Below are positions 49,370 to 58,454 of a stretch of 64,000 bases of DNA, piece after piece. How positions within the stretch are numbered: the stretch's first letter is position 1; every line of letters begins with the position of its first letter. The position numbers and the translations under genes were made by a program. The stretch comes from Anaerolineales bacterium (lineage in GTDB: Bacteria; Chloroflexota; Anaerolineae; Anaerolineales; UBA11579). The notes under the pieces are model-generated. The model ran no database searches. It was not told where the DNA came from and was given only the letters and a program-made list of their open reading frames with translations. The stretch lies in the NCBI GenBank assembly GCA_019454165.1, contig CP075367.1, positions 1,404,805 to 1,468,804 of the forward strand. Reading direction: 5' to 3'.

Positions 49370-50236
49370 TTAGTAGCCGGGGCTGTTGCAGGTGTCGATA
49401 TCGCCGGACTGCAAGCCGTCTTGCAGCGCAGCCAGGCGCTGCTCGGAGGAGCCGTGCGTCCACGCATCCGGCACGATGTAGCCTTGGGTCTGCTGCTGAA
49501 TGCGGTCATCGCCGATCGAAACCGCCGCATCCAGCGCCTGGATGATGTCTTCGCGTGTCAGGCTGGCGATGTAGCCGGTCTCGGTGGCATGGTGCATCCA
49601 GATGCCGGCCAGACAGTCGGCCTGTAGCTCAGTGAACACGATCTCGCTATCCGGGCCGGTGTCACGGATCATGCCCGAGGTGTTGAGCACGCCGAACAGG
49701 TTCTGGACATGATGGCCATACTCGTGGGCCAGCACATAGGCCGTCGCCAGCGGGCCGCCGCGTGCGCCGAGGCGCGCCATGATGGTGTCGAAGAAGGAGA
49801 GGTCCACGTAAACCATCTGGTCACGCGGGCAGTAGAACGGGCCGGAGGCACTGGAGGCGAAGCCGCAGGCCGCCTCGGTAGAGCCGGAGAACAGCACCGT
49901 CTGGGCCGGCACATAGTTCATGCCATAGTCGGGCAGCTCGCTGGCCCAGAAGGCCTGGATGCTGTTGACGAAGCCTACCAGCTGGCAATCCTCGCGCTGG
50001 TTGGCATCCGCGCCGGTCTGGCATTCCGTGGCCAGGTCCGCCGCATCCTGATAGTAGCCATCCGGCTGCCCGCCGCTCCCCAACAGGGCCGAGGGATCGA
50101 CTCCCAGCAGCATGGAGACCAACAGCACCAGCAGGCCGATGCCGCCGCCGCCCACCACAACCGTGCGCCCCATGCTGCGGCCGCGGCGGTCTTGCACCTG
50201 AGACGGGTCTAGCCGTTTTTGATCATTGAATGACAT
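49370..50236 (-). CDS. Neutral zinc metallopeptidase (YpfJ family)
   Basis: 288 residues. One N-terminal membrane helix (about 25-45, GRTVVVGGGGIGLLVLLVSM) precedes a peptidase domain with YVLAHEYGHHVQNLFGV (HExxH) and ELQADCLAGIWMHHA (third ligand Glu/Asp). The family is the small PF04228-type zinc peptidases, thought to act outside the membrane. GGAG lies before the ATG. Confidence 0.92.
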   Translation of the reverse strand: MSFNDQKRLDPSQVQDRRGRSMGRTVVVGGGGIGLLVLLVSMLLGVDPSALLGSGGQPDGYYQDAADLATECQTGADANQREDCQLVGFVNSIQAFWASELPDYGMNYVPAQTVLFSGSTEAACGFASSASGPFYCPRDQMVYVDLSFFDTIMARLGARGGPLATAYVLAHEYGHHVQNLFGVLNTSGMIRDTGPDSEIVFTELQADCLAGIWMHHATETGYIASLTREDIIQALDAAVSIGDDRIQQQTQGYIVPDAWTHGSSEQRLAALQDGLQSGDIDTCNSPGY

Positions 50237-50272
50237 TCAAACACTCCATTGCGATCAGTAATAGGTGGATAG

Positions 50273-50800
50273 TTATACCGCGCCGGGCAATTGCTCAAGG
50301 TCCAAACGCCACACGTTGCAGGTGATGGGATTGCCCTTGGGATACTCGTACGCGCTGACGCCGAGCAGCTCGAAGCCGGCTTTGCGGCACACCGCGTTCG
50401 AAGCTAAATTCTCGACAGTGGGATAGGCGAAGAAATAGCGATGGCGCTGCTGCGCACGCGCCATCGCCGCGGCCGCCAGCGTGGCTCGCGTGGCAAGGCC
50501 GTGGCCTTGCCACGCCGGGACGACAGCCCAGCCGGTCTCCCAGGCGGGCTGGCCGTCGTGCTCGTGCTCCCAATAACCCACCGTGCCGGCGGGCTGCTGC
50601 TCCGCGCCGGCCAGGATGACGAACATGGCGTCGCGGTTTGAGCCCAGCAGCGCAACATAGCGGGCATGGCGCGCTTGCAGCTTGTCTTCACTTTCGGGGC
50701 CGCCCAGGTATACGGTCATTTCAGGCGTGCCGAGGGTGGCGCGCAATAGATCGAAATCGCCTTCGCCATATGGGCGCAGGCTGACCTCGCTTTGGGTCAA
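50273..50800 (-). CDS. GNAT-family N-acetyltransferase
   Basis: 175 residues from a TTG that overlaps the preceding stop (TTGA at 50797-50800), with GGAGCAG upstream. AWQGHGLATRATLAAAAMAR is the acetyl-CoA loop (Q/RxxGxA), and VENLASNAVCRKAGFELLGV completes the RimJ/RimL-like fold. Last gene of the oxidoreductase operon. Substrate unknown. Confidence 0.88.
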   Translation of the reverse strand: MTQSEVSLRPYGEGDFDLLRATLGTPEMTVYLGGPESEDKLQARHARYVALLGSNRDAMFVILAGAEQQPAGTVGYWEHEHDGQPAWETGWAVVPAWQGHGLATRATLAAAAMARAQQRHRYFFAYPTVENLASNAVCRKAGFELLGVSAYEYPKGNPITCNVWRLDLEQLPGAV

Positions 50801-52383
50801 GGCTGCTCCTGCAGCGCTTGCTGGGCGGCCAGCAGGCCGGGCAGGCCGGTCAGCCCGCCGCCGGGGTGGCCGCCCGCGCCGCAGATGTATAGGCCGCGCG
50901 GGCCATGCCCGCCCAGGCGGAAGCCTACGCTACCCGGCACCGGGCGGTTGAGCAGCAATTGGTCCAGCCCCATCTGGCCGTGCATCTCGCTGCCGCCGGC
51001 CAGGCCGTACTCGCGCTCGTAGTCCAACGGAGTGATGACGCGGCGATCCTCCACCAGCGTGCGCAGGCTGGGCGCATATTCGGCCAGCATGTCGAGCACC
51101 ATGTCGCCCATGCGCTCGCGCTCGGCATCCCAGTTGCTCTCGGCCAGCGCGTAGGGCGCGTAGCGCACCGTGACCGACAGCGTATGTTTGCGGGTCGGCG
51201 CCAGCGAAGCATCCAGCAGGCTGGGGATGCGGGCGATCAGCACCGGCGCGGCCGAGAGGCGGCCGTGCTTGGCGTCGTCGTAGGCCTGCTCGGCGTAGTC
51301 GAGGCTGGGGCTGATGATGATGTCGCCCTGCAGGCGGTCGGCCTGGCCGACCGCGCCGAGGAACTGCGGCACGCCGCCCAGGGCGAAATGCACCGTGGCG
51401 CTGCTGCCGCGCAGCTTGAGGCTGCGGAAGCGGCGGTACAGCCGCGGCTCCAGTTGGGCCGAGCCGAGCAATTTCAGGAAGGTGGTGTGCGGGTCCGCGT
51501 TCGAGAGCACCTGGCGGGCATGGATCTGTTCGCCATCCTCCAGCTCCACGCCGGTCACGCCGCCATCGCTGGTCAAGATGCGTGCTACGCCCGCGCCGGT
51601 ACGGATGCTGACGCCAAGCTGGGTGGCTTCTTTCGCCAGGCTCTCGCTGACCGCGCCCACGCCGCCGCGCACCAGGCGCTGCAACGTGCCGCCCATGTGC
51701 TGGTACAGCAGCATGAAGGCGGTGCCACTGGCTCGCGGCCCTTGCATAATGCCGGTAGTGGCATAGGCGGCATACAAGCCCTTGATTCCTTCATCTTCAA
51801 AATGCTCATTGAGCCAGGTGGCCGCGCCCATAGGCAGCACACGCATGAAATCCATCATGTCCCGGGCGCCCAGGCGGCGCAGTTGCAGGGCCAGCCCGGC
51901 CCAGGCCATCAGCAGGCGGGCCGGATTTTGGGTCAGGCTGGGCGGGCGCAAATGCGCCATTTTGGACAGCACGCCGGCGAAGCGCTCCAGCTGGCGGGCG
52001 AACTCCCAATACGCCTTGGCATCTTTGGCCGAGCGGGTCGCCAATTCCATGGCGGTGCGCTCCGTGTCGCGCCAGATGGTGATGCCGCTGCCATCCGGCT
52101 GCGGGGCGAAGGCGCGCACGGCGGGTTGCATGAAGTCTGGCGGGTGCTGGCGGAACAAGCCGAAAACATCTGCCGGCAGCAGGTTCGCATTCGGCGCGCC
52201 GGTGTTGAAGCGGAAGCCTGGGATCAGCTCCTCGGTGCTGGCCGCGCCGCCCAGCTGGGCGCGGCGTTCGAGCACCAGCACGCGGCGGTGGGCACGCGCC
52301 AGCGTGAGCGCCGCCACAAGGCCGTTGTGTCCGCCGCCGATGATGATCGCGTCGTAGGTTTGCGGGTCGGCGTGCGCGCTCAT
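50797..52383 (-). CDS. FAD-dependent oxidoreductase, PYROXD2/phytoene-desaturase type (2)
   Basis: 528 residues from the ATG at 52383, overlapping the previous stop (ATGA). Rossmann motif DAIIIGGGHNGLVAALTLAR, then LERRAQLGGAASTEEL; GGVGAVSESLAKEATQLGVS is typical of the family, and the C-terminal FAD loop is ICGAGGHPGGGLTGLPGLLA. Paralogue of the gene upstream. Oxidises an unknown hydrophobic or amine substrate. Confidence 0.92.
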   Translation of the reverse strand: MSAHADPQTYDAIIIGGGHNGLVAALTLARAHRRVLVLERRAQLGGAASTEELIPGFRFNTGAPNANLLPADVFGLFRQHPPDFMQPAVRAFAPQPDGSGITIWRDTERTAMELATRSAKDAKAYWEFARQLERFAGVLSKMAHLRPPSLTQNPARLLMAWAGLALQLRRLGARDMMDFMRVLPMGAATWLNEHFEDEGIKGLYAAYATTGIMQGPRASGTAFMLLYQHMGGTLQRLVRGGVGAVSESLAKEATQLGVSIRTGAGVARILTSDGGVTGVELEDGEQIHARQVLSNADPHTTFLKLLGSAQLEPRLYRRFRSLKLRGSSATVHFALGGVPQFLGAVGQADRLQGDIIISPSLDYAEQAYDDAKHGRLSAAPVLIARIPSLLDASLAPTRKHTLSVTVRYAPYALAESNWDAERERMGDMVLDMLAEYAPSLRTLVEDRRVITPLDYEREYGLAGGSEMHGQMGLDQLLLNRPVPGSVGFRLGGHGPRGLYICGAGGHPGGGLTGLPGLLAAQQALQEQP

Positions 52384-53978
52384 TGCAGCACCTTGCCGGC
52401 GTCCTTGAGGATCTCGATGGCGGCTAGGCGGCCAGGCGCCCCGGTGATGCCGCCGCCGGGGTGCGTGCCGGAGCCGCACTGGTAGTAGTTGGCGATGGGG
52501 GTGCGGTACTGGGCGTAGCCCGGCGCCGGCCGCAGGAAGAACAACTGCGAGAGGCTGAGCTCGCCCTGGAAGATGTTGCCGCCGCTCAGGCCGATGGTCT
52601 GCTCAATATCCCACGGCGAAAGCACCTGACGATGCAGGATGAGCTGTTTCAAATTCGGCATGTATTCGCTCAGGGTGTCCACCACCGCATCGCCAAAGGC
52701 TTCGCGCTGGCTGTTCCAGTCGCCCTCGGCCAGTTGGTAGGGCGCGTACTGCACGAAGCACGACATGACGTGCTTGCCCGGCGGCGCCATGCCCGGATCA
52801 ATGGCCGAAGGGAAGATGATGTCGACATACGGCTTCTTGGCGAAGCGGCCGTACTTGGCTTCGTCGTAAGCGCGCTCGATGTAGTTCACGCTGGGGCTGA
52901 TCGAGATAGCGCCGCGCATGTGTTCGCCGTAGCCGGGCAGGCAGCTCAGCTCTGGCATGGCGTCGAGCGCCAGGTTGACCTTGCCAGAGGAGCCGTAGCT
53001 GTCAAACTTGCCGACGCGATTCACAAGATCGCTGGGCAATTCGTTTTGGTCCACCAATTTGAGGAAGGTCAACTTGGGGTCCAGGCTGGAGATGATGCGC
53101 TTGGCGTAGATCTCATCGCCATTCTCCAGCGCAACGCCCACGGCGCGCCCGTTGCGGGTGATGACGTGCGCCACGCGCGCCTCGGTGCGCAGCTCGGCGC
53201 CCAGGGCGCGGGCCGAGCTGGCGATGGCTTCGGCCACGCCGCCGGTGCCGCCGCGGGCGAAGCCCCAGGCGCGGAACACGCCGTCGATCTCGCCCATGTA
53301 GTGGTGCAGCAGCACGTAGGCGCTGCCCGGCGAACGCGGGCCGAGGAAGGTGCCGATGATGCCGCTGGCGGAGAGCGTCGCGATCAGCGGGTCGGTCTCG
53401 AACCACTCTTCCAGGAAGTCCGCCGAGCTCATCGTCATCAGCTTGGCGAGGGTGTAGATGTTCTCCTCGCCCAGGCTGAGGAAGTGCTTGCCCAGCTTGA
53501 GCAAGGCCAGCAGCTCGCGCGGATCAAAAGAAGTCGGGTCGGGCGGGCGGATGCTGAGGATGTACTTGACCGCCTTGGCCATGTGATACATGGCGTAGCT
53601 GTACTCGCGGTAGGCCTCGGCGTCACGGGTGGAGAACTGGCTGATGTTGCGGAAGGTGGCGGCCGAGTCAGGCCCACGATAAATGTAGCGGCCATCCGGC
53701 AGCGGGGTAATGGTCGATTCAAGCGGCAGGATGGTCAGGCCGTGGCGCACCAGCTCCAGCTCGCGGATGATCTCGGGCCGCATCAGGCTGACCACATACG
53801 AGAACACGCTGAACTTGAAACCCGGGTAGATCTCTTCGCTCACCGTGGCCCCACCCAGGACGTGGCGCTGCTCCAGTACCAGCGTCTTCAGGCCGGCGCG
53901 CGCCAGGTAGGCCGCGTTGACCAGCCCGTTGTGGCCGCCGCCGATCACGATGGCGTCATAGGTTGCGGAATTAGCCAT
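52380..53978 (-). CDS. FAD-dependent oxidoreductase, PYROXD2/phytoene-desaturase type (1)
   Basis: 532 residues. DAIVIGGGHNGLVNAAYLAR and LEQRHVLGGATVSEEI at the N-terminus; GGTGGVAEAIASSARALGAE in the middle; QCGSGTHPGGGITGAPGRLA at the C-terminus. It overlaps the GcvT-like gene by 8 bp upstream and the second oxidoreductase by 4 bp downstream, so all are co-translated. The paralogues are clearly distinct in sequence and may form a hetero-complex. Confidence 0.92.
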   Translation of the reverse strand: MANSATYDAIVIGGGHNGLVNAAYLARAGLKTLVLEQRHVLGGATVSEEIYPGFKFSVFSYVVSLMRPEIIRELELVRHGLTILPLESTITPLPDGRYIYRGPDSAATFRNISQFSTRDAEAYREYSYAMYHMAKAVKYILSIRPPDPTSFDPRELLALLKLGKHFLSLGEENIYTLAKLMTMSSADFLEEWFETDPLIATLSASGIIGTFLGPRSPGSAYVLLHHYMGEIDGVFRAWGFARGGTGGVAEAIASSARALGAELRTEARVAHVITRNGRAVGVALENGDEIYAKRIISSLDPKLTFLKLVDQNELPSDLVNRVGKFDSYGSSGKVNLALDAMPELSCLPGYGEHMRGAISISPSVNYIERAYDEAKYGRFAKKPYVDIIFPSAIDPGMAPPGKHVMSCFVQYAPYQLAEGDWNSQREAFGDAVVDTLSEYMPNLKQLILHRQVLSPWDIEQTIGLSGGNIFQGELSLSQLFFLRPAPGYAQYRTPIANYYQCGSGTHPGGGITGAPGRLAAIEILKDAGKVLQ

Positions 53979-55173
53979 TCGGCAGCGCTCGTTTCTGGGC
54001 TGGGTTGTAGAAAGGCATCTTGGTTACAGTGGCGCTGGCGCGCTTGCGCACATACTCCACCGTGATCTCGAATTCAAGCTGGCTGCCGAGCGCGGCGTGC
54101 TCGCTGCGCACGGTGGCCAGGGCAATGTACTTTTTGAGGATGGGCGAGAACACCATGCTGGTGGCCTGGCCCACATGCTCCTCGCCGGCGTAGACCGGTA
54201 CGGCGGTGCGGCTGGCGCGGCCCGCCACCTGGGGCGGCAGGTTGGCTTCGCCAAACAGCCGCTCCAGGTCGTACCAGTTGACTTCGAGGCCGACCAGGCT
54301 GCGCGGTGTGCCGGCCGCGTGCTCGGCCTGCAAGGCTTGCTTGCCGATGAAATCAGGCTTGTCCAGGTCTACCGCCCAGCCCAGCCCGATCTCGTACGGG
54401 CTGCTTTGCTGATCGGGGATGCGGGCATGCAGCGTGCTGCTGTAGTCCACTTCAATCAGCAGCAGACCGGCCTCCACCCGCAGAATATCCAGCGCGGCCA
54501 GGCCCAACGGCAGGATGCCGTAGCCGGCGCCCGTTTCCATGATGCTGTCCCACAGCGCCGGAGCATGTTCGGGCGCGACCCACAGCTCATAGCCCAGGTC
54601 GCCCGTGTAGCCGGTGCGCGTGATCGTCAGCGGGGTGTGGTTGAACTCGGTCTGCAGCAGGTTGTAGTAGCGCAGGCCGCCCAACTTCGCCTTGGGTAGC
54701 AGCGACTGCAAGATGGCATAGCTGTTGGGGCCTTGTAGCGCCAGCGCGGCCAGCTCGGTCGAGACATCCCGTAGCTCGACATCCAGCCCGTAGCCGACGT
54801 CTTGCAGCCAGCGCAGGCTGGGGTCAGCCGCGGTCAGCCGGAAATGCTGCGGCCCCAGGCGTGCCAACGTGCCGTCGTCAATGACTTTGCCGTCTTCATC
54901 GCACCAGGGGGTGTACAGCACCTGGCCAACGCGGCTCTTGGCGACATTGCGGGTCACCATGCGGTCCAGCAGGCGTTCGGCGTCAGCACCGCGGATCTCG
55001 TACTTGTAGAGTGGGGAAGCGTCCATCAGCCCGGCCGCGTTGCGCACCGCGTAATATTCGACTTCGTAACTGGGGCCGTAGGTGATGGCGGAGAAGTAGC
55101 CTGACCAGTCTCGCCACTCCTGGGTGGTGCACAGGGCAGCGGTGCGGCTATACAGTGGGGAGGGGATGGGCAT
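53971..55173 (-). CDS. GcvT-like aminomethyltransferase family protein
   Basis: 400 residues from the ATG at 55173. GcvT fold: YKYEIRGADAERLLDRMVTR, YTPWCDEDGKVIDDGTLARL, LTITRTGYTGDLGYELWVAP, LGLAALDILRVEAGLLLIEV (folate-site Asp/Glu and Arg), and a C-terminal oligonucleotide-like barrel. It should bind tetrahydrofolate and take a one-carbon unit from an amine. With two FAD oxidoreductases behind it in one operon, a demethylation pathway is likely, but this is inference. Confidence 0.92.
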   Translation of the reverse strand: MPIPSPLYSRTAALCTTQEWRDWSGYFSAITYGPSYEVEYYAVRNAAGLMDASPLYKYEIRGADAERLLDRMVTRNVAKSRVGQVLYTPWCDEDGKVIDDGTLARLGPQHFRLTAADPSLRWLQDVGYGLDVELRDVSTELAALALQGPNSYAILQSLLPKAKLGGLRYYNLLQTEFNHTPLTITRTGYTGDLGYELWVAPEHAPALWDSIMETGAGYGILPLGLAALDILRVEAGLLLIEVDYSSTLHARIPDQQSSPYEIGLGWAVDLDKPDFIGKQALQAEHAAGTPRSLVGLEVNWYDLERLFGEANLPPQVAGRASRTAVPVYAGEEHVGQATSMVFSPILKKYIALATVRSEHAALGSQLEFEITVEYVRKRASATVTKMPFYNPAQKRALPNG

Positions 55174-55179
55174 GTGCGG

Positions 55180-55185
55180 ATTATA
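55180..55185 (-). promoter_or_regulatory. -10 box of the GcvT-like operon (leaderless)
   Basis: A perfect TATAAT on the minus strand ends 6 nt before the ATG at 55173. Confidence 0.6.
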
Positions 55186-55265
55186 AGTCAGGTGCAATCA
55201 GAGATCGGAGAATGGTGATTCTCCGGGTCGATTTGCCAGTTGGCCCGTTGATCGCTACTCCTGTT

Positions 55266-55303
55266 TCTTAAAAACAAACACCCCTGCATGTACAGGGGTG
55301 TTT
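55266..55303 (-). terminator. Terminator after tRNA-Asp
   Basis: AAACACCCCTG-CATGTA-CAGGGGTGTTT, followed on the minus strand by GTTTTTAAG. Confidence 0.85.
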
Positions 55304-55306
55304 CTG

Positions 55307-55382
55307 CGGTCTCGACGGGATTTGAACCCGCGGTCTCTGCCTTGACAGGGCAGCGTGTTGAACCAGGCTACACCACGAGACC
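55307..55382 (-). tRNA. tRNA-Asp (anticodon GTC)
   Basis: On the minus strand: acceptor GGTCTCG/CGAGACC, anticodon stem CTGCC/GGCAG around CTGTCAA (anticodon GTC, reading GAC/GAT), T arm with GGTTCAAATCC, discriminator G. CCA is not encoded. Confidence 0.95.
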
Positions 55383-55444
55383 GTTAACGGCAGGAGTTTA
55401 TCACATGCCAAGAGGCATAGTCAAGGTGATACCATTTCCGGCGC

Positions 55445-57046
55445 ATGGCGCAGCCCAACCGCCTCTATTTCACCGCTGTGTTGGCCCTGCTCTCGGTGGC
55501 GCTGTTCGCCGCGCTGTGGCTGCCCAACGCCACCGCCTCAGAGGATCTCGGCATGGTGCTGGCCTTTGAGCCAGACGAGGTCATCCCGTTCCCCTATCTG
55601 CAAGACATGCTGCAGCCGCGTGACAGCTTGAAGCATACCGTCGCCAACTTCTTCGCCTACGAGTATTACTTCTACGGCTTTCCATATTTCGCTTACTCAG
55701 CGTTCTTGTTGTTGCCGCTGAAGTGGCTGGGCCAGTTGGGCAACATCCCATTGGTGATGGCTGTGCTGCGCAACTTTGTCAGCGTGCTGCCCATGCTGGC
55801 TTCGATCTGGCTGCTGGTCTACCTGCACACGCGCTTCAACGATTACCGTGCCATCGTACTGTTCGCCTTCCTCGCCCTGGTGCCCGGCGTGATGTACAAC
55901 AACTTCTGGTGGCATCCTGACAGCTTGGCGATCCTGTTCGCCATGCTGACCCTGTTCTTCCTGATGAGAGATGACCTGCGTTTCGGGCGCAACTTTTACC
56001 TGGCCGCGGCGGCCTGCGGCCTGAGCGCCCAGACCAAGCTGATCGGCGTGTATTTCTTTTTGGCCGTGCTCGTGTATCTGTGGCACGGCTACCGCGCCGG
56101 CCGCGGCCTGCGCCAGCTGCTGCTGGCCGCCGCCGGCTTTCTGGCCGTGATGGTGGCCGCGTTCTTTGCCAGCAACCCGATCCTGCTGTATGCCGGGGCG
56201 CGCAGCACCTACTTCAACACGCTGAGCGCACAGTCCGGCCTGATGGCCGAAGGCTTCGAAGTGCAATACGCCAAGGGCCTGCCCGAGGTCACTCGTATGC
56301 TGCGCGACAATTTTGGCGGCTGGCTGCTGCTGGCGGCCAGCGTGCTGGCGGCTGGCTACGCCGCCGCCCGGCGGCCGCAGCCGTTGCTGTACCGGCTGAT
56401 TCTGGCTTGGGTGTTGCCGCTGGCGGTCTACGTGTTCGGCTTCTCGATCGTGAAGTACCAATATTGGATGCCGGCCGCGCTGCCGCTGCTGTCATGCCTG
56501 GTCGCGGCACTGCCGGCCAACCGCGCCCAGGCCGCCGAGTGGTGGGGGCGCCAGCGCGCCTGGGCTCTGCTGGCCGCCGGTGTGCTGGCAGTGTGGGTCT
56601 TCAGCGCGGCGAGAATGCTGCCACATACGCTTGCCATCTACCGCAGCCAGCTGGCCCGGCAAGCTAGCCATCCGGCTTTGGCTTTCTATGCCGAGGCGCG
56701 GACCCAGCTGGAAGCGCTGCCTCCCGCCGCCTACCATGTGTATGCGGATGTCAATCTCTACATCCCCGAGAGCTCGGGGTGGGTGCGCAGCGCTCAGTTC
56801 GAGACCCTGACCCATGACTACATCGCCAGCCACGGCTTTGATCTGCTGTTCCTCAGCCAATCACGCATCCTGGATTATTTAAACGAGGACGCCGTAGGTA
56901 CGAACCCGGAGCAGTTGGCGCTCAGCCGTGAGTTTTACGCGGCAGCCAACGCCGGTGAGCTGGATGACTTCAGGCTTGTGTTCCGCAGCAATGTTGGGCT
57001 GGTGTTCGTGAGCGATGGTTTGTACGCGCAGTTTTTTGGCGAGTAG
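55445..57046 (+). CDS. GT39/PMT-like polytopic membrane glycosyltransferase
   Basis: 533 residues. Ten or more membrane helices; an early acidic loop FEPDEVIPFPYLQDM between helices 1 and 2, as in PMT/ArnT-type GT-C enzymes where an Asp pair is catalytic; NNFWWHPDSLAILFAMLTLF; soluble C-terminal domain from about 430 (FYAEARTQLEALPPAAYHVY). It should transfer sugar from a polyprenyl-phosphate donor at the outer face. Single gene. Confidence 0.8.
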   Translation: MAQPNRLYFTAVLALLSVALFAALWLPNATASEDLGMVLAFEPDEVIPFPYLQDMLQPRDSLKHTVANFFAYEYYFYGFPYFAYSAFLLLPLKWLGQLGNIPLVMAVLRNFVSVLPMLASIWLLVYLHTRFNDYRAIVLFAFLALVPGVMYNNFWWHPDSLAILFAMLTLFFLMRDDLRFGRNFYLAAAACGLSAQTKLIGVYFFLAVLVYLWHGYRAGRGLRQLLLAAAGFLAVMVAAFFASNPILLYAGARSTYFNTLSAQSGLMAEGFEVQYAKGLPEVTRMLRDNFGGWLLLAASVLAAGYAAARRPQPLLYRLILAWVLPLAVYVFGFSIVKYQYWMPAALPLLSCLVAALPANRAQAAEWWGRQRAWALLAAGVLAVWVFSAARMLPHTLAIYRSQLARQASHPALAFYAEARTQLEALPPAAYHVYADVNLYIPESSGWVRSAQFETLTHDYIASHGFDLLFLSQSRILDYLNEDAVGTNPEQLALSREFYAAANAGELDDFRLVFRSNVGLVFVSDGLYAQFFGE

Positions 57047-57066
57047 CCCACTTTGTTTTGCTTTTC

Positions 57067-57228
57067 TGCCTGCTGGCGTTAGCTCAACATTGAATCAGTA
57101 GGGGCGGGTCTTAGACCCGTCCCTACGCGATTCTGTATTGATTTCCTGTCCGCTGGCATGAGTTCGGCACCGTATCAGTAGAGGCGCAGCATGCTGCGCC
57201 CCTACGCGATCCAATGGTGATTTCTTCG
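57067..57228. repeat. Duplicated 80-bp segment with palindromes
   Basis: TGCTGGCGTTAGCTCAACAT ... CAGTAGGGGCGGGTCTTAGA and CGCTGGCATGAGTTCGGCAC ... CAGTAGAGGCGCAGC are two related units. Each ends with a hairpin of the TAGGGGCGGG family (57098-57125 and 57178-57204) and CGCGAT. No gene is present. Confidence 0.75.
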
Positions 57229-58173
57229 CTACCCAGCCAGCTTCTCAAAATCTTCCGGGTTGCCCAGCGCCATGCCGACGGCGTCGCCGTCGATGCGCTT
57301 GAGCAGCCCGGCCAGCACATTGCCCGTACCCAGCTCTATGAAGGTGACCACGCCGGCCGCACGCAGCGCCTGAATGGTCTCGGTCCAGCGTACGCGGCTG
57401 GTCAGCTGGGCTTGCAGGTCGGCGCGCAGCGCGGCTGCGTCCGCCAGCGGCGCTGCGCTGACATTGCCGATCAGCGGGGTCTGCGGGTCCGCGATGTTGG
57501 CGGCCGCCACGGCCTCGTTGAAGCCGGCCTGGGCCGTGCCCATCAGCGCCGAGTGGGCGGCGATGCTGACCGGCAGCGGCAGGGCGCGCTTGGCGCCAGC
57601 CGCCTTGGCGGCCTCCATGGCCCGCGTCACCGCGCCCGAATGGCCGCTGATGACCACTTGGCCCGGGCAGTTATCGTTGGCCACCTGCACCACTTCATCC
57701 GCGGTGCTGGCCTCAGCACAGATCGCATCCAGCGCGGGGATGTCCAGCCCCAGGATGGCGGCCATGCCGCCCGGCTGCTGGGCGCCGGCCTCTTTCATCA
57801 GCTCGCCGCGGCGGCGCACCAGGCGCAGCGCCGAGGGATAGTCCATGGCGCCGGCAGCCACGGCGGCGCTCAGCTCGCCCAGGCTGTGGCCGGCGACATA
57901 CGCAGGCGTGAAGCCGGGCTGTAGCTTCTGGAAGACGCGCAGCGCCGCCACCGAGTGCACCAGCAAGGCGGGCTGCGTGTTCACCGTATCGTTGAGCTCA
58001 GCTTCGGGGCCGTCCCAGGCCAGCGTGGAGAGGCGGGTGCCCAGAGTGGCATCAGCCTCTTCAAAGACTTGACGGGCTTCGGGGTAGGCGGCGGCAAGCT
58101 CTTTGCCCATGCCCACTTTCTGTGAGCCCTGGCCGGGAAAAAGGAAGGCGGTGGTTTTGGCATCTAGAGTCAT
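57229..58173 (-). CDS. fabD: Malonyl-CoA:ACP transacylase
   Basis: 314 residues. FLFPGQGSQKVGMGKELAAA at the N-terminus, VAGHSLGELSAAVAAG with the nucleophilic Ser, and SIAAHSALM with the catalytic His. It transfers malonyl to acyl carrier protein to start fatty-acid elongation. Its ATG overlaps the restored stop of a small conserved gene upstream (ATGA). No other fab gene is adjacent. Confidence 0.96.
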   Translation of the reverse strand: MTLDAKTTAFLFPGQGSQKVGMGKELAAAYPEARQVFEEADATLGTRLSTLAWDGPEAELNDTVNTQPALLVHSVAALRVFQKLQPGFTPAYVAGHSLGELSAAVAAGAMDYPSALRLVRRRGELMKEAGAQQPGGMAAILGLDIPALDAICAEASTADEVVQVANDNCPGQVVISGHSGAVTRAMEAAKAAGAKRALPLPVSIAAHSALMGTAQAGFNEAVAAANIADPQTPLIGNVSAAPLADAAALRADLQAQLTSRVRWTETIQALRAAGVVTFIELGTGNVLAGLLKRIDGDAVGMALGNPEDFEKLAG

Positions 58174-58399
58174 TTAATCATTCCAAAGTGCTTCAATGCT
58201 TGTGTAATGTCCGTTTGTTTATGGGGAGGACATTTATAGCTCTATCTTTGCCTTGGCGATTCCATGCCTGTTTTGTGGGTAAGCCATTAAGCTCTTTGAC
58301 ATGGGCAATCCAGCAAGATTTTGGGAGATATCCATGTTCAGATTTAATGAACTGTTGGATTGCTCTATATGTTGCCATATTCGGAATTGTAACGCTCAT
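58170..58399 (-). pseudogene. Small conserved protein, frameshifted, coupled to fabD
   Basis: Frame 1 from the ATG at 58399 encodes MATYRAIQQFIKSEHGYLPK, SCWIAHVKELNGLPTKQAWN, RQGKDRAI, then becomes nonsense and stops at 58193. The missing C-terminus, CPPHKQTDITQALKHFGMIK, is in another frame (58232-58173) and its TGA (58172-58170) overlaps the fabD start. Together they match a widespread uncharacterised family of about 70 residues with IQ-x-KxKHGF-x-PKTCWIAHVKE and a CPPEKR-x-HFGMI end (remembered, not searched). A one-base loss near 58233-58240 would explain it. It could be a true pseudogene, a sequencing error or a programmed shift. Confidence 0.7.
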
Positions 58400-58454
58400 T
58401 ATCTTGTGTATGATCAAGATGCTTTTTTCCTTCGCTTGTTGACTAGAGGTGGTT

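Noticed and set aside
58122..58442. Plus-strand 106-residue frame
   Set aside because: It is antisense to the small conserved gene upstream of fabD, whose family motifs decide the strand.
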